Part shown: positions 34,480 to 47,854 of the stretch, one piece after another
How the letters are laid out: the number at the start of each line of letters is the position of its first letter
Numbering within the stretch: the stretch's first letter is position 1
DNA from: Podocnemis expansa
Taxonomy: Eukaryota; Chordata; Testudines; Podocnemididae
Direction: 5' to 3'
Length of the DNA: 64,000 nucleotides
NCBI GenBank assembly: GCA_007922195.1
Contig: ML681971.1
Coordinates: 4,630,505 to 4,694,504, forward strand
Translations under genes and position numbers: made by a program
The notes under the pieces: generated by a model
What the model saw: the letters and a program-made list of their open reading frames with translations, nothing else
Told to the model about the DNA's origin: nothing
Database searches by the model: none

Positions 34480-35770
34480 CTGCTGGTTGTGTCCAAGTTC
34501 TATAATGTTTCCAGTATAGATAAGTATGACACTGATCACAGGAAACATAATGAAGTGGCTGATATGGATCTTGATTAATAAAGTATTAAATAAAGGAAAT
34601 ATAATTAATGCCAATCAACACAGGCTTATAGAAAAAGAATTCCTGTCAAACTAACAATATTTTTTTTTGGAAGAGATTAGAAAATTGGTTGATAAAGCTA
34701 ATAGTGTTGGTGTCATATACTTAAAATTCTATAAGGCATTTGACCTGCTATTGCATGACATTTTGATTAAAAATGTAGAGTGATACAAAATTAGCATGGT
34801 CCACATAAAAGGGACTAAAAACTGGCTAACTGAAAGGTCTCAAAAGATAGTTGTACATATGGAATCATCATCAAGTGGGTGGGGTTCTGCAGGGACTGGT
34901 TCCTGACCTGTTGCTATTTAACTTTTTTTCTGAATGACCTGAAGAAAACATAAACAAGCAAACCATGTGTGTTTGAATATGGCTAAATGGAAATGTATTC
35001 TTCTAGGGACAAAGAATATAGGCCATGCTTACAGCACTGAACACTCTATCCTGGGAAACAGTGACGCTGCAAAAGATTGGCCAAATGTTGGTCGTGGTGG
35101 ATTCTCAGCTGAAAATGAGCTCCCAGTGTGATGCCGTGGCCAAAGGGCTTATGTGATCCTGGGATGCATAAACAGGAGAATCTGGAGTAGGAGCAGAGAG
35201 GTTATTTTACCTCTGTTTATTTTGCATTGGTGTGACCACTGCTGGGATATTGTCTCTCTTCCTGCTATCGACAGTTTAAGAAGGATGTTGATAAATAGGA
35301 GCAAATTCAGAGAAAAGCCACAAGAATGATTAAGGATTGAAAACATCCATAATGAGGATAAATTTAAAGAGGCTGATTTGTTTAGCCATCAAAGGAAGGT
35401 GAAGGAGTGACAGGATCACAGTTGATACATAGCTACTTGGGGAGAGATCTTTGGTGAATGGCTCTTCAGTCTTGCTGACAATGGTGTAACATGAGGCATT
35501 GTCTGGAAACTAGAGCTAAAGAAACTCAGACTGGAAGTAAGATGTAAATTTTTAACAGAGAGTGTAATTAACTGTTGGAACAATTTACCTAGGATTGTGG
35601 CGGAGTCTCCATCCCTGGCAACTTTTCAATCAAGGTGAATTGTTTTTATGGGAGAGCTGTTCTAGGCATTATTTTGGGTCAGTTCTATGGGCAGTGTTAC
35701 ATAGGCAGTGAGGTGAGATAATCAGAATGGAACATTTGAGCCTTGAAATCCATTAATCTATGATTCAAAA
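34480..35770 (+). mobile_element. CR1 LINE, reverse-transcriptase to 3' end, decayed
   Basis: CAACACAGGCTTATAGAAAAAG, a VGVIYLKFYKAFDLLLHDIL-like reverse-transcriptase block near 34705 and TTAACAGAGAGTGTAATTAA lead to the tail CATTAATCTATGATTC. Frames are broken repeatedly. It starts directly after the long-armed element. Confidence 0.8.
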
Positions 35771-35859
35771 GTGCATGTGATGAGTAACACAGAAGACTGA
35801 AGCATCTGTGATGTCAGGATTTAGAAAGCTGAGTGCCCATAAAAAAAGATCCTATAGTA

Positions 35860-37390
35860 TCATCATAAGACCATAAGCCACACTGAGTCAGACCAGCAGT
35901 ATATCTAGCTCAGTGTCCTGTCTTCCAACAGTAGCCACAGCCAGGTACTTCAGAAGGAATGAAGAAAACACACGATCATTAAGTGACCCATCTCCTCTCA
36001 ACCGTTCCAGGCGTTTGGCAGACAAAGACTAGGGATATTTGAGAGCATGATTTTGCATCCCTGCTCATCTTGGCTTATCTTTTTTAAGATGGGTCTACCA
36101 GAACAGCAGGAAGTGTTCATGAGATGGGTGTACCATGGATTTTTAAAGAGGCAATATGAATTTTTCTGTCTTTTATTATCTATCCCTTTCCTAAGGGATC
36201 CTCACATTCTGTTAGTATTTTTGACTGCCCCTGCACAGTGAGTGGATGTTTTCAGAGAGCTATCCACAATGACGCTAAGATTTCTTTCTTAAGTGGTAAC
36301 AGCTAATTTAGATCTCATCATTTTATGTGTATAGTCGGGATTCTGTTTTCCAGTGTGTGTTAATTTGCATTTATCAACATTAAATTTCATCTGCCATTTT
36401 GTTGCCGAATCACCCAGTTTACTGAGATCCCATTCTAGCTCTTCCAGTCTGGTTTGGACTTAATTATCTTGCGTGGCTTTGTATCATCTACAAATTTTGC
36501 CTCCTGAGTGTTTTCCCTTTTTTCCAGATCATTTATTAATATGTTGCATAGTACTGTTCTCAGTACAGACCCCTGTGGGACACCATTATTTAGCTCTTTT
36601 TATTCTGAAACCTGGATCCTTATTCCTATTCTTCGTTTCCTATATTTTAACCATTTTCTGATCCAGGAGAGGACTTTCCCTCTTACTCCATGACTGCTTA
36701 CTTTGATTAAGAGACTTTGGTGAGGACCTTGTCAAGAGCCTACTGAAAATCTAAGTGAATTACATCTGCCAGATCACGCTTGTCTACCTGCTTGTTGACA
36801 CCCCCCCCCCCCCCGCCGCCCTGCAAAGAATTTAGGGTAGGCTAGTGAGATATGATTTCCCTTTACAGAAACCTCATTGACTCTTCCCCCAACAAATCCA
36901 TGTTCCTCTAAGTATCCAACAATTCTGCTCTTTATTACAGTTTTAACCAATTTACCTGGTACCGACATTAGGCTTACCAGCCTGCAATTGCAGGGACTGC
37001 TTCTGGAGCCTTTTTAAAAATTGGCATCACATTAGCTATCCTCCAGTCATTTTCTAGAGGTTGATTTAAATCACAGGTTACATATCACATTACATACCAT
37101 GCTTCTGTAAGTTCCCCATCTTCAAAGTGTCTGACTAAGAGGGATTTTCTCCCACAAAAACTCATGTGATAAATAAATGTTAGCCTTTTAAAGTTCTACA
37201 GGACTCCTTGTTTGTTACACCACATTTAGTAGCTTTGCAGTTTCACATCTCAATTCTTTCAGAACTCTTGGGTGGATACCCTCTGATGCTGGTGACTTAT
37301 TACTGTTTAACTGACCAATTTGTTCCAAAACCTGCTTTAATGACACCTCAATCTGGGACAATCATCCTTCAGTCTTTACAGTGAGAAGAG
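35860..37390 (-). mobile_element. CR1 LINE, large decayed copy with nested SINE
   Basis: The reversed 3' UTR (CATAAGACCATAAGCCACAC at 35866) is followed by ORF2. The minus-strand peptide PGKLVKTVIKSRIVGYLEEH and the GNHISLAYPKFF segment belong to the reverse transcriptase. A SINE interrupts it at 37128-37222. A poly-C run of 14-16 bases at 36801 breaks the frame. Confidence 0.88.
37128..37222 (-). mobile_element. SINE nested in a CR1
   Basis: On the minus strand it reads ACAAACAAGGAGTCCTGTAG through AACATTTATTTATCACATGA to TCTTAGTC. CR1 sequence of the same orientation continues on both sides, so the SINE is younger than this CR1. Confidence 0.8.
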
Positions 37391-38291
37391 GCTTAGAGCA
37401 ATGGGAAATGGGTGATAATAAATTGATTGTGTGCAGCCCTTGGGCAGGTGCACTCAGGAGAATGTTTGTTTTGTATGCCCCCCCATCCTGTGTTTAGGTC
37501 AACTAGCACAGCTGGAATGCCACATGGGCACAAGGTGCTAGTATGTTGCAGAAATGGGACCTGTGAGATGGATATGCCTATCCTGGATGATCTTATGACC
37601 AACCCCCAGAGTCTTATTTTCCATACTTCACTTAATTTTCCCCTCCCCACTTTTTATGTTAGCATGTGTGTCGATCATATTAGATGAGATTGGTGACAAG
37701 ACTGGAAGAGAACATGAAAGATTAATGGAGCTTTGTCTCAAATGACTGAAAATTAAGCTGTTCCAGAATTTTAACTTTTCCACCATCTCTACTGATGATG
37801 TGACACTTTAAATAGTTAGAGAACTTGCTTTCCATGCATATTCCACAGCGAGAAAAACTGCAGCAGAGAATTTAGCCTCTGAGCCTGAGAACACTTGCTG
37901 TAGTGTTAGTTTTCACAATGCAACTATACATAGATCAAATCCAGCAAGCCTTGACATAACCCTTCCTTCCTTCTTCTGTGCTAGTGACAAAAAAGAGTCA
38001 ACCCTATAATTAAGTTTTATCACCAACAAAACCACTTCCTTAGCACCCCAACACACATACATGAATATTTTAGGGTTACCATACAAAATAACATGGGAAA
38101 AATGCCCTAATATAAACTAAGGTATGAATTTAAACAAATATGGTTAAACTGATGCTAATCCCTGTGTGAACATATTGATCTTGATTTGAGTTGGCTTTCT
38201 TCATATTCCTCAAGTCAATTACAAGCAGTTTTAAGTTCACCCCAAATAAGCCTTTCTTAATCCAAAACTGGACTAGCTACACATATTTTTT

Positions 38292-38759
38292 GGGTCTGTC
38301 CACACTTGAAATTTAGTTTGAATTAATGGAGATTAATTCAAAGTAAATTAGTGCATGGCTACACTGGCTTTCCTTAGTTCAAACTAAGGAAAGATTAGTT
38401 TGATCTTGTTAAACCTCGCTTTAGCTTTACCTGGCTGAATGTAAGCACGTTAATTCGAACTCACCATTAGTTCAAACTAAAGCAGTTTTGCCCTTCCTCC
38501 TTCTAGGGTGCCTTCCTCTTTTTATCTATTGGGTGGGGGCATGGCCCTTCTTGGGGGCCATGCTAGCACACATCCCATGGTACCCCCTTCCTAAATTAAA
38601 CTAGCAAGTCTTATCCATGGACATGCTAGTTTGATTTGGGTTTCTAGTGGGGCCATGTTAGTTTGAATTAACTCAGTTCAAATTAACCATTATTAGTTTG
38701 AATTAATTAGTTCAAACTAACTTAATTTGAACTAGCCTCCTAAGTGTAGACATAGACTC
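38292..38759. mobile_element. Palindromic MITE, GGCTATGTCTACAC family, copy B
   Basis: The left end is GGGTCTGTCCACACTT and the right end is AAGTGTAGACATAGAC. Internal sequence matches copy A in reverse orientation, including the CATGGCCCTTCTTGGGGGCC core. The right end fuses with the 3' end of the minus-strand CR1 through a CATAGAC overlap. No clean TSD is seen. Confidence 0.83.
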
Positions 38760-40305
38760 TAAGGTCAGAAAGGAACAGTATGATCATCTAGTCTTACCTC
38801 CTGCACAATGCAGGCCACAAAACCTCATCCACCCACTCCAGCAAAAAGTGTCTAACCTATGACTGAGTTATTTACCTCGTCAAATCATGATTTAAGGACT
38901 TTAAGATACAGGGAATTCACCAGCAGTGAGCCATACCCCATGCTACAGAGGAAGACAAAAACTCTCCCAAGCCCTAGCTAATCAGTCCACAGGAAAAGTT
39001 TCTTCCCGACCCCAAATGTGGTGATCAGTTAAACCCTGAGCATGTGGGCAAGTCTCACCAGCTAGTCAGCCAAGAAAGAATTCTCTGTAACAGCTCAGAA
39101 CCCACCCCATCTACCCTCTCTTCTTCAGTCACTAGTATAACAACCACCACTAGTCAAATATCAAATCAGTCACTTTCCAAGGTAGCCATCCCTTCATACC
39201 ATCCCCTCCATAATCTTATCATGCTCAGTTTTGAAAGGGGTTATGTTTTTTGTCCCCACAGCTCCCCTTGGAAGGCTATTGCAGAACTTTACTCCTCTGA
39301 TGGTTAAAAACCTGTATCTAATTTCAAGCCTAAATTTCCTGATGGACAGTTTGTATCCATTTGTTCTGGTGTCCATATTGGTAATGTAATCAGATAATTC
39401 CTCTCCTTCCCTGATATTTATCCCTCTGATATATTTCTAGAGAGCAATCATATCTCCCCTTAACCTTCTTTTGTTAGGCTAAACAAGCCAAGCTCCTTGA
39501 GTCTCCTCTCATGAGGCAGGTTTTCCACGCTATGGACCATCTTTGTAGCCCTTCTCTGGACATGTTCTAATTTGAATTCATCCTTTTTAAACATGGGGGA
39601 CCAGATCTGCACACAATATTCCAGATGGGGTATCACTAGTGTCTTGTATAGCAGCACTAACACCTCCCTATCTCTTCTTGAAATATCTGCTCTGGTGCAT
39701 CCTGGGACCACATTAGCTTTTTTCCCAGCTACATCAAAATTGAGGCTCATAGTCATCCTGTGATCAACCAGTGCCCAGGTCCTTCTCCTCCTCTGTCCCT
39801 TCCAACTGATGTGTCCCCAACTTTTAGGAAAAATTCATGCTATTTGTCCCTAAATGCATGACCTTGCACTTTCCATTATTAAAAGCCATCCTGTTCCTGA
39901 TACTCCAGTTTACAAGGTCATCCAGATTTTTCTGTATGATATCCCAGTCCTTCTCTGTCTTGGCAATGCCTCCCAACTTGGTGTCATCTGCAAACTTAAT
40001 TAGCACATTCCCACTTTTTGTGTCAAGGTTGGTAACAAAAAAGTTAAATAAGATTGGTTCCAAAACCAATCCCTGAGGGACTCCACTGGTAACCTCCCTC
40101 CAGCATGACAGTTCACACTTCTGTATGACCCACTGTAGCCTCCCCTTTAATCAGTTCCTTATCCATCTTACTATATTCATATCAAATCCTCTTCTTTTTA
40201 ACTTAACTAATAATTGTCTGTGTGGAACTGTATCAAATGCCTTGCTGAAATCTAAATAAACTAGGTCCGCTGCATTCCCTTTATCTAAAATATCAGTCCA
40301 ACCCA
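38760..40305 (-). mobile_element. CR1 LINE with recognisable reverse transcriptase
   Basis: The minus strand retains YLDFSKAFDTVPHRQLLVKL (near 40250), LIKFADDTKLGGIAKTEKDW (near 40000) with the catalytic FADD, and LYKTLVIPHLEYCVQIW (near 39640), then the 3' UTR to 38760. Frameshifts separate these blocks. The left end is fused to MITE copy B. Confidence 0.95.
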
Positions 40306-41349
40306 CAGTCACAGAACTAAAACATACAAACAGTTCCCAAACCAGACTCAAAGCCTATTTAAATGAATGGGAGTCGTTACACTAACTTCAATGAACATTG
40401 GATCAGGTTTATAGCTGGTTATATTCCACCATCAAATTCAACTATGGGGCACTGGAGAATGTTGAGATCAATAACAATGTGACTTACTGGCTGAAGGGGC
40501 TGCATTTAGCATCATACTTCCATACCCTTTGTGTCCTGATTATTCCCACTGTTGCATGGGTATGAAAAGTTTGAGGAATCACTATTAATTGGTTTTTAAT
40601 TGTTCTGACATAAAATGTGGATTTTACTTTGGTTTCTTGTATGGACAAAAGCAAATTGACAGTTGTTGATGGAGAAATGAGAATAAAAATGCTTTTAGAA
40701 TTTATTGGACATATAAAAGAAAATCATGTTATAGACAAATGTAGAGTCCTCAACTCAGAGTTCTTACTGGAACTCTCTGATACATGTGAAGTAGCATCTG
40801 CAAATATTTGCCGATCTACCCAACAACTGATTAATACTGAGAAATAATGAGTTTTCAATTCAGAGGCCAAACCAAAAAAAAACTGAAAAAATTGCAGTTC
40901 AATTTGATTTGAAACACATTTTTGAAAATGTTCATTGAATCAGAAAACTAAAAAATTGTATTTTGAAAAGACTGAAATATTTCTAGTTGACTCAAAATGC
41001 TTTGTTCAAGTCTTTTTTTATTAGATTCAGCCATTTCAGGTGTTTTCCCTCTTTTCATTTTAATTGGTCAATACATGAACTGTTTCAACTTATTTGACTT
41101 TTTTTTCGACCAAAAGCTTTCATTGTATTTAACACAAATTCAACAAATGACTTCAGGGCCCCCCAAATCCATTTTTAGATGAAAAACATTGTGTTGAAAA
41201 AATGTTCCCCAGTTGTACCACTGATTTAGCTGACTATATTTATGCATCTGCATTCACTGCTATTTGTGAGCATTTATACCAACGGTTTTTGTTCATCTGG
41301 CCATTCAGGGAATAGCCTTTGCTCTTGTAAGCACCCAATCAGAAAGATG
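40306..41349. other. No gene seen, AT-rich
   Basis: A 76-codon AT-rich frame at 40617-40847 has no family resemblance. The rest is decayed TTTTGAAA-type repeat. Confidence 0.5.
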
Positions 41350-41412
41350 CTCATCGGAATAAAGGACAGGAAGGGACTTTTTGGTTCACTGAGTCCAGTC
41401 CCCTGCTCCCTT
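41350..41412 (-). mobile_element. CR1 LINE scrap
   Basis: GGACAGGAAGGGACTTTTTG and GAGTCCAGTCCCCTGCTCCC are reversed CR1 3' UTR. Confidence 0.6.
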
Positions 41413-41599
41413 GTTTATAATGAAAAATATCACTGTTTGCTGTTGGTACTTTCCATTACAAAAGACAGTTCTCCATTGTGTAAGCATGGGCAACATCAAA
41501 GATCAGATTTTCAAGTAAGTGTCAGGTTAGATTTTCAAGGACTTGGCTGTTGTATAAGCACTTAAGTCAGTTATTGAAATTCTGTCCTTTATTTAAGTT

Positions 41600-42015
41600 T
41601 AACGAGTCGACTAAACTTTTCAAGTGTAGACATGGTGGAGAGCCACGGCTCACTGCTGAAAAGGGACCTGCAGCTCCCTTCTTGCTGGGATCCCCGTGGG
41701 TCCTGGGCAAGAAGGAAGCCTGCACTCCCTTCTCCCTGAGAAGCCATAGCTCCCTTTTTCCAGGAAGCCACGGCTCCCTTATCCCCGCCCTAGGTCAGCT
41801 TAGGGTGTTAAGTCAACCTAGGGCTTCTACACCAGTTTTAGGTCAATTTAACAAATTGATGTAGCCATTAAGTTGACCTAACTACCGGTAGTTATTAAGT
41901 CAACTTAAGGACACCCTTCTGGTCCACTTAATGGAAGCCTGGTGTGGACATGGAGTAATTTAGGTCAGCTTAAGCATCCTTAAGTCAACCTAAATTGCAA
42001 GCGTAGATATACTCA
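41600..42015. mobile_element. Decayed MITE with TTAAGTCAACCTA modules
   Basis: Short palindromic units of the TTAAGTTGACCTAA kind recur from about 41800 to 41995, ending in GCGTAGATATACTC. A second terminus-like AAGTGTAGACATGG lies at 41618. GC-rich filler (AAGCCACGGCTCCCTT repeated) lies between. It resembles copy C but its left boundary is lost. Confidence 0.6.
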
Positions 42016-42219
42016 TGGTGCTCTCTTCTGGCTTTTACATATATGTCTCATCCAAGGCAATCTGAACTAACCATCTCTGGTCTCTCATCATAAGGCAGTC
42101 TTTTCATGCTTGAACTCCTTTTCATCTTCTCTCTCTGGATTTGTGTGGTTTCATCCTCTCACAAATTAAACTGAAAGTACTCATATGACCAGCGTTATCT
42201 AACAGACTGGGGTGAGGTA

Positions 42220-42350
42220 GAGGGTGTGTGTGCTAGTGATTAAAGCACAAGGTTGGAACATAGGAGATGAGCTGTGTTGCAAACTCTGCCAGTTGGCTTG
42301 TGGGTTAAAGGGAATCAGTGGTGCTTTCTTACCTTCCACAGGCATGATGA
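42220..42350 (+). mobile_element. MIR-like SINE, decayed
   Basis: GTGCTAGTGATTAAAGCACA, AGGAGATGAGCTGTGTTGCA and AACTCTGCCAGTTGGC fit an old MIR. Confidence 0.55.
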
Positions 42351-45300
42351 GACATGATAAGCCAGATCTTCAGATGATACACACCTGCACTGCTCCCTCG
42401 ATGAAACGACACTGATTTATACCAGCTGAAGATCTTGCTCAGAATGTGTAAAGTGCTCTGAGATTTCAGAGGGAAAATGCTTCTGAAAAGCCTTGCATCA
42501 TATACATTGAATATAGCAGATTCTTGCTGGAATTGCTATATTTATTTGCATGTGTTCATGGAGTGGGGAGGACCAGTGACTGTGTTTTTGTCAGTTCATC
42601 ATAGCACTGTTCCACTTCACTGCTGATGAGGCATGGAAACATTTTCTGATAAATCTTTGAATTCGAGTAGGCAAGGTGACACTACTTTCCTTTATGTTTT
42701 GTAAATAAAATATAGCTCCTTCAAGCATGCAGGAGTATGATTACCTATAATTCCCATCTGTTGCACCTTGGGTTGATTTTTATTTTGTTTTAACTTGACC
42801 ACAAATGATATCTGTGAAATAGGCACATCAAAGCTGGTGCATCCTCCCTCTCTGCCTGCTCTGGCAGGTCATGCAGGAAAGCAAAAGATCAGTGATGATG
42901 GAAGGGCTCATGCAGATCACATCAGGATTGTTGAAGAGCAATGCCATTTGATGGGAGGCAAAGGGGGCCTGGTAGATCTGCATAGATGTCAGACACAGGA
43001 AGTGGATGGGCAGTTCTCTCTAGAAGTCTTTCAGTGAGCTGCCTGAGAAATTGCACTTGTCAGATATCAGCCTTTATAACAATGACAATTTTATTAGAAA
43101 GAAGAGGATGACGGGGTTGCAAAGTGTTTCTCCTCTTCTTTTTTCTCTTACACTCTTTTCCAGGAGGCCCTTATCTTCACTGGGAAATTCAATCAAGATC
43201 AGGCCCTACTCTTTGTGATATTGTACAGACAATATATAAATGAGAGCCAGAAGCTTACAGTCTGAACAGATGTCAGAGACAAAAGAAACAGAGTCCCAGG
43301 GAGGTGGAGGGACATGCCCAGGGTCACCCTTAAAGCCTAGAGGAGAACCCAGGCCTCCTAATTGGTAGTCCAGTCCTTTGTTCACTAAAAGACCCTGCCA
43401 ACTCTTTGGTTAGTGGGCCACTTACTAGCATGATGCTGAGTAAGCACAGGTTATACTCTGTATGCTAGCTAGTTTGGGTTATGCCTATTAGGCCTAGGGT
43501 TTAACTTCAGCTAGTTGGTGCCTCGGTGGGCCGGGTCACCTAGCTGGATTGTTATAAACCAGGACTAAACATGATTATGTTTTCCATGGCAAGCAAAGCC
43601 CTGGGATTTTCCAGCTTTAGTTCTGTACTTGGGGGAAGGGTGTTTCAATTTGTCCCGCCTAAACACATCACCCAGAGAGCAAGGCCTTTAAGAAGAAGAT
43701 CAAATAGTGCAAGACCGGTGATAAAATCACAAAAGATGGCTGTTCTGTGTCACCTTCTAACTGGTCTGCATCAGACTGAGACTTTCCTTAGAGATGCTGC
43801 CTCATGGGAGAGGAGGTCTCTGAGCCTGGCTGGTTAGAGTCCACTGTGTCTGGCACCTCCTCATTGAGGCAAACTCCCAGCCACCATTGTCACACCAACT
43901 AAAAGACCAGCAGGGTGGTCAATGCTGGCCAGCAAGCTGGGTTAATACGTCGGGGCACATCTCATACTCAGTATTTTCAGACCTGTTTACTTGGGTGATA
44001 AGCATTTGGCAAGTCTTTCATTTGCCATCTCTTCAGGGCATGGACTGTCGTCTTGTTTTGTTGCACAAATGGGATCCCAGGCCATGACTATGGCTCCTAG
44101 GAATTCCCACAATACAAGCAGATAACTAACCATAAAGAGGGCCATATTCTCCTGCCTTTCTACACCACACATAGCAGCCCTGTCAACTTCTTTTGAAATA
44201 CAGAGGTTATCAATCTGCATAATATTCTCAGAATCCAGCCCAGACATAGCACTGTTCTCAACTCCCCCGTGCCATGGCGGAGTGGGGAGATAGTAGACCA
44301 CACTAACTCTGACATGACTGGACTGTACTATTTCAGGCAAGGGTGGGGAGCAATGCAATTTGCTGATAAGATGGCTGGAAATTCCTAGGCTAGGCCTGCA
44401 GTAGGCAGCCTTGCAGGAGAGCTACACTGGTGGGCTATACCATCAGAGCACTCCTAGTGAGAATGGAGCTGAAAGTGACAAATGGTGCCTGCTGGAATTA
44501 TTTATCCTAGTTCAGTTTTGCGGTGATAAGGCGCATCTAAACTAGGGGGCTTTTGCCAGCGCAGCTGTATTGGTGCAGGCTCACAACTCTTCACAGCCCT
44601 TACTGACACAGCCATGGCAGCAGTCTGGTTGTCTTGAGTTGACCCAGCCCTCATCACCAGTGCAATCCAGCTCTTGTAATGACCTGAAAGCATCAGACAC
44701 CACCTGCTAGACACTAAGGTCATATTTCAGGTGATTTGTGTCAAGAACGGGGAATGACAGAGCCCGCTGTCATGAAGATGGGTGGTGGGAGTGTTGGCTG
44801 CTCTCAGTTTCAGTCATCATCTCTTGCCTCCAGCAGGCAGGCTCTGGTGCATGCTAGGGAAGATGTATTGTCACTTTGTGGGGCCATGTTACTGAGTTGT
44901 CAAATATCATCAGATAGTTACACTCATATACCAGCCACTGCTGGCATGGTTCTGGCCACTAGCGCATCAAACATACTACAAACCTGTGGACCTATAGGAC
45001 TACAGTGCTCCACAGTGAGATTTGTGCACTGACAAGCATTGGATTGCTGTTTTCAGTTCCTGTCATCATTCTCAGCTGGTCCATACTAAATGGTAGGATG
45101 GGATGAGCAATAAAGATATTCATGGCCAAACCCAGACATTGCCTCCATCAGCACTACTTGTTCTCGACAGCTTTCCTGCTGTGTATATATTATTAGGATG
45201 GAAGATCAAGGAATGTCACTACTTGTCTGGCAATCTCATAGGAAACCACCACTTTGGTGGCATTATAAAACTGCCCTTGACAGCTGTTGATACAGATCTC

Positions 45301-46599
45301 CTGAAGGACCTGGTGGTGCTAGATCTGCAAGGAGGCCACCTCCTTTGGGACTTGTGATGAGGGTGATGTAATTGAGTTGTCACCCTGCTTTAAGTACAAA
45401 ACTCAACTCAACCTGCAAGTAAGCCTTCCAGAACAAATCTCAGTGGTTTCAGTGAGCAGGAACTAGTTCATACAATGTCTTGCATTGTGGTCACCATAAA
45501 TTCACATCTCTGAGGCTTCAACTTAAGGGTGAAATCCTCAGAGCATATAAATTGGCCTCACTCCATGGTAGTGGATATGAAGCTCCATTATCTGTGGGCA
45601 CTAGTGCCACTGAAGTTAGGGAAGTTGAACAAGCAAAGAGTTTGGCCCTTCACTTTGTAGTGTATGTGCAGCCCAGACAAGCTGGGAAGTCACAGGCTTG
45701 GAGGTGCTCTCTTCAGCTTTACTTTTCTTTGTTAAATAGCCAGGAAAGTGCATTATTTTTTCATTAAAAATTCATTTTGGAGTGGCTTGGTTTCACAACA
45801 AGTAATTAACCAAGGTCTCTGTCTCCATTAGCCATCCCCAGAGTTTGCAGGGATCTCATGCTTCTCTTTTCCTCTTCATTTCACTCCCTCAACCTTTCTG
45901 TAACTCACTCTGGTGTCTAGGGAGCCACGGCTGGTGTAACTCAGCCCTGCTCCACAGAAACCAATAGAGCTAAGCTATGCTGATTTACACCAGCCGAGGA
46001 TCTGGCTGAGCTATTTCGTCTGACAGCTGAAGGGGGAGGAAACAGATAGTTTTCTTTTTTCTCCTCCACTCCACTTCCCCCAGTACTAACATTTCTTAAC
46101 TCTGCCCTTGAGGGATGGCTTCTATGGCTATACAGGGCCCATGCAGTCCTCTGCCTCTCTGGTGACAAGGGAGATGATTATGATCCATCCATAGGCTGTT
46201 TATCAGTGCTGATGACATGCAGGGAATAAGTATCTTAGGTGACCACTGACATGCTCACAATACCAGACATTCAGGTACTCAGGGAATGGAATGACCCCAC
46301 TACATGACTTCTGGTGTGGATGCCATCAGCAATAGTGTGTTGCTCTGCTCCCACAGGTGTGCTCGCATGCATGGTGCTTTTGAGGTGACACTGGATGGGG
46401 GTGTAGCGGCACAGTCTGAAAAATGTTGTTCCTGTCCAATATAAGACCTAAACACGTCCAGTTTTCTCCCAGTTTCAGAGAGGGGAGAAACCACCCCAAA
46501 AGAGGGCTCTCTGGGTCAAACCAGATGAGTGGCCTGGCCTTCCTGGGAAGGGGTGGTCTTAGGGATTCCAGGGCTTGAGAGAAAAGTCAAGGATGTCCC
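42351..46599. other. No gene seen
   Basis: Apart from the MIR-like block at 43185-43400 and a MITE-like AAGGCGCATCTAAACTAGGG at 44529, nothing is recognised on either strand. Confidence 0.5.
43185..43400 (-). mobile_element. Ancient SINE-like repeat plus MIR-like part
   Basis: TTTGTGATATTGTACAGACA followed by AGAGTCCCAGGGAGGTGGAG and GACATGCCCAGGGTCACCC, then CAGGCCTCCTAATTGG, is a reversed MIR-type tail joined to another old dispersed repeat. Confidence 0.6.
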
Positions 46600-47000
46600 C
46601 GTACACGCTGCTTTGGGAGCCCCAGCCCCGTCCTTTACTTTTGCCCATCCCCAGCGTCACCAGGGCTCCTGCCAATCCCCTGGGTCCCCTGCTGGACCCC
46701 TGTCCTCACCAGGGCCTCCCAGCCCTTTGTCACCCCACCAAACCCCATCAGCACCCAGCCTGGGTTCCTGCTGGCCTCTTGGCCTTGCCACTGGTCACCC
46801 ATCACCAGGACACCCCCTAAGCCCCTACTGGCCTCACCAAGGCACTGTCAGCCCCTTGGCCCCACTGCTGGGACCCCCCAGCTCCCTGGCCACCCCTACT
46901 GGCCACACTGGGGCCCCCACCAGAAGCTGCAGTGTGGCATCCTCCCCACAGGACCCTGGGTCCATGCCCATGATGCCCCCCCCACTAAGACCACCTATGT
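46600..47000. repeat. C-rich degenerate tandem block
   Basis: Units such as CCCCACTGCTGGGACCCCCC and CCCCTACTGGCCTCACCA recur with variation across 400 bp. A 160-codon ORF here is composition-driven. Confidence 0.6.
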
Positions 47001-47209
47001 CTCTAGGGTAGCTGCACCCCACAGAGAAAGCAATCTGTGTCCACACTGTGACGCACAGCTACAATGTTAGTGAAAGGCTCTGGCTGAGAGGAAGCAGTGG
47101 AGGCAGTCTGTGGCAGTGGGGAGCTGGCAGAGTCACCCCCACTGCCTGCACCCGTCAGAACCTTTCGCTGCTCTGGGGACCTTTTGTTGCGGCAGGGAAA
47201 AACTCTAGC

Positions 47210-47446
47210 AGTGGGGCAGCAGCAGGACACTAAAAATAGCAGTGTGGATAGGAAGGCCCAGCTGGGTGAGTAGAGTCATGTAGGGTGTATATTGGGTTAC
47301 ATACCCACAGGCTTTGGGTGTGTTGTTAGTATACGTGCCTAAGCCACGAGTCATCATCTATGGAGCCATTTATACCTGTGCTCAGCGTCAACCTGAGTGT
47401 AGACTCAACATGCCCCTGAAAGAAGCGTGCAGTGTAGATGTATCTG
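47210..47446. mobile_element. Divergent MITE end abutting a CR1
   Basis: The right terminus GCAGTGTAGATGTATC is followed at once by the 3' tail of a minus-strand CR1 (TAGATTCGAGGTCCAGAAGG). The interior (GGGTTACATACCCACAGGC, CTAAGCCACGAGTC) fits another terminal class of this MITE group that I recall from turtle genomes. The left end was not located. Confidence 0.5.
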
Positions 47447-47560
47447 TAGATTCGAGGTCCAGAAGGAACCATTACGATCACCTAGCCTGACCTTTTGGTA
47501 ACGTGGCCAGAGAACCTCAGCCAGTGATTCCTGCCTCATGTCACCACTCTGTGCCTCCAT
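47446..47560 (-). mobile_element. CR1 LINE 3' end fragment
   Basis: TAGATTCGAGGTCCAGAAGG, then GATCACCTAGCCTGACC, is the reversed CR1 terminus. Its outer end abuts the MITE terminus at 47446. Confidence 0.8.
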
Positions 47561-47854
47561 TTTCCCATCTATCAAGGAGGGTGTTAATCCCCACCACTCT
47601 GGTAAAATCAGCACAGGAAAAGGCCAACCTTCTGTAAGCGCTCTGTCACGGACCATCAACTGTTGAACTTGCTCCTTTAAAAGCTCCTCAGTGAGGCTGG
47701 TAACACCCCAACGATGGGGCAGTTTGCCCCTTTAAGATCTGTTTCAGGCTCCCTGCAGACTAAGGCAAATATTACTTCAGGGCTTTACGTTCTTTTCACC
47801 TTTGGAAGGTTAATTTTGTAACTGTAAGTGTGAAGAGACTCAGTTATTTTTGTT

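Noticed and set aside
36774..36968. Small ORF with KLVKTVIKSRIVGYLEEHGF
   Set aside because: It belongs to the CR1 reverse transcriptase on the minus strand.
39460..40351. Reverse-transcriptase-like ORFs as a host gene
   Set aside because: They are consecutive pieces of a frameshifted CR1 ORF2.
40617..40847. 76-codon AT-rich ORF
   Set aside because: No family resemblance, no splice sites and weak start context.
46529..47011. 160-codon Pro-rich ORF
   Set aside because: It is made by C-rich degenerate tandem repeats.
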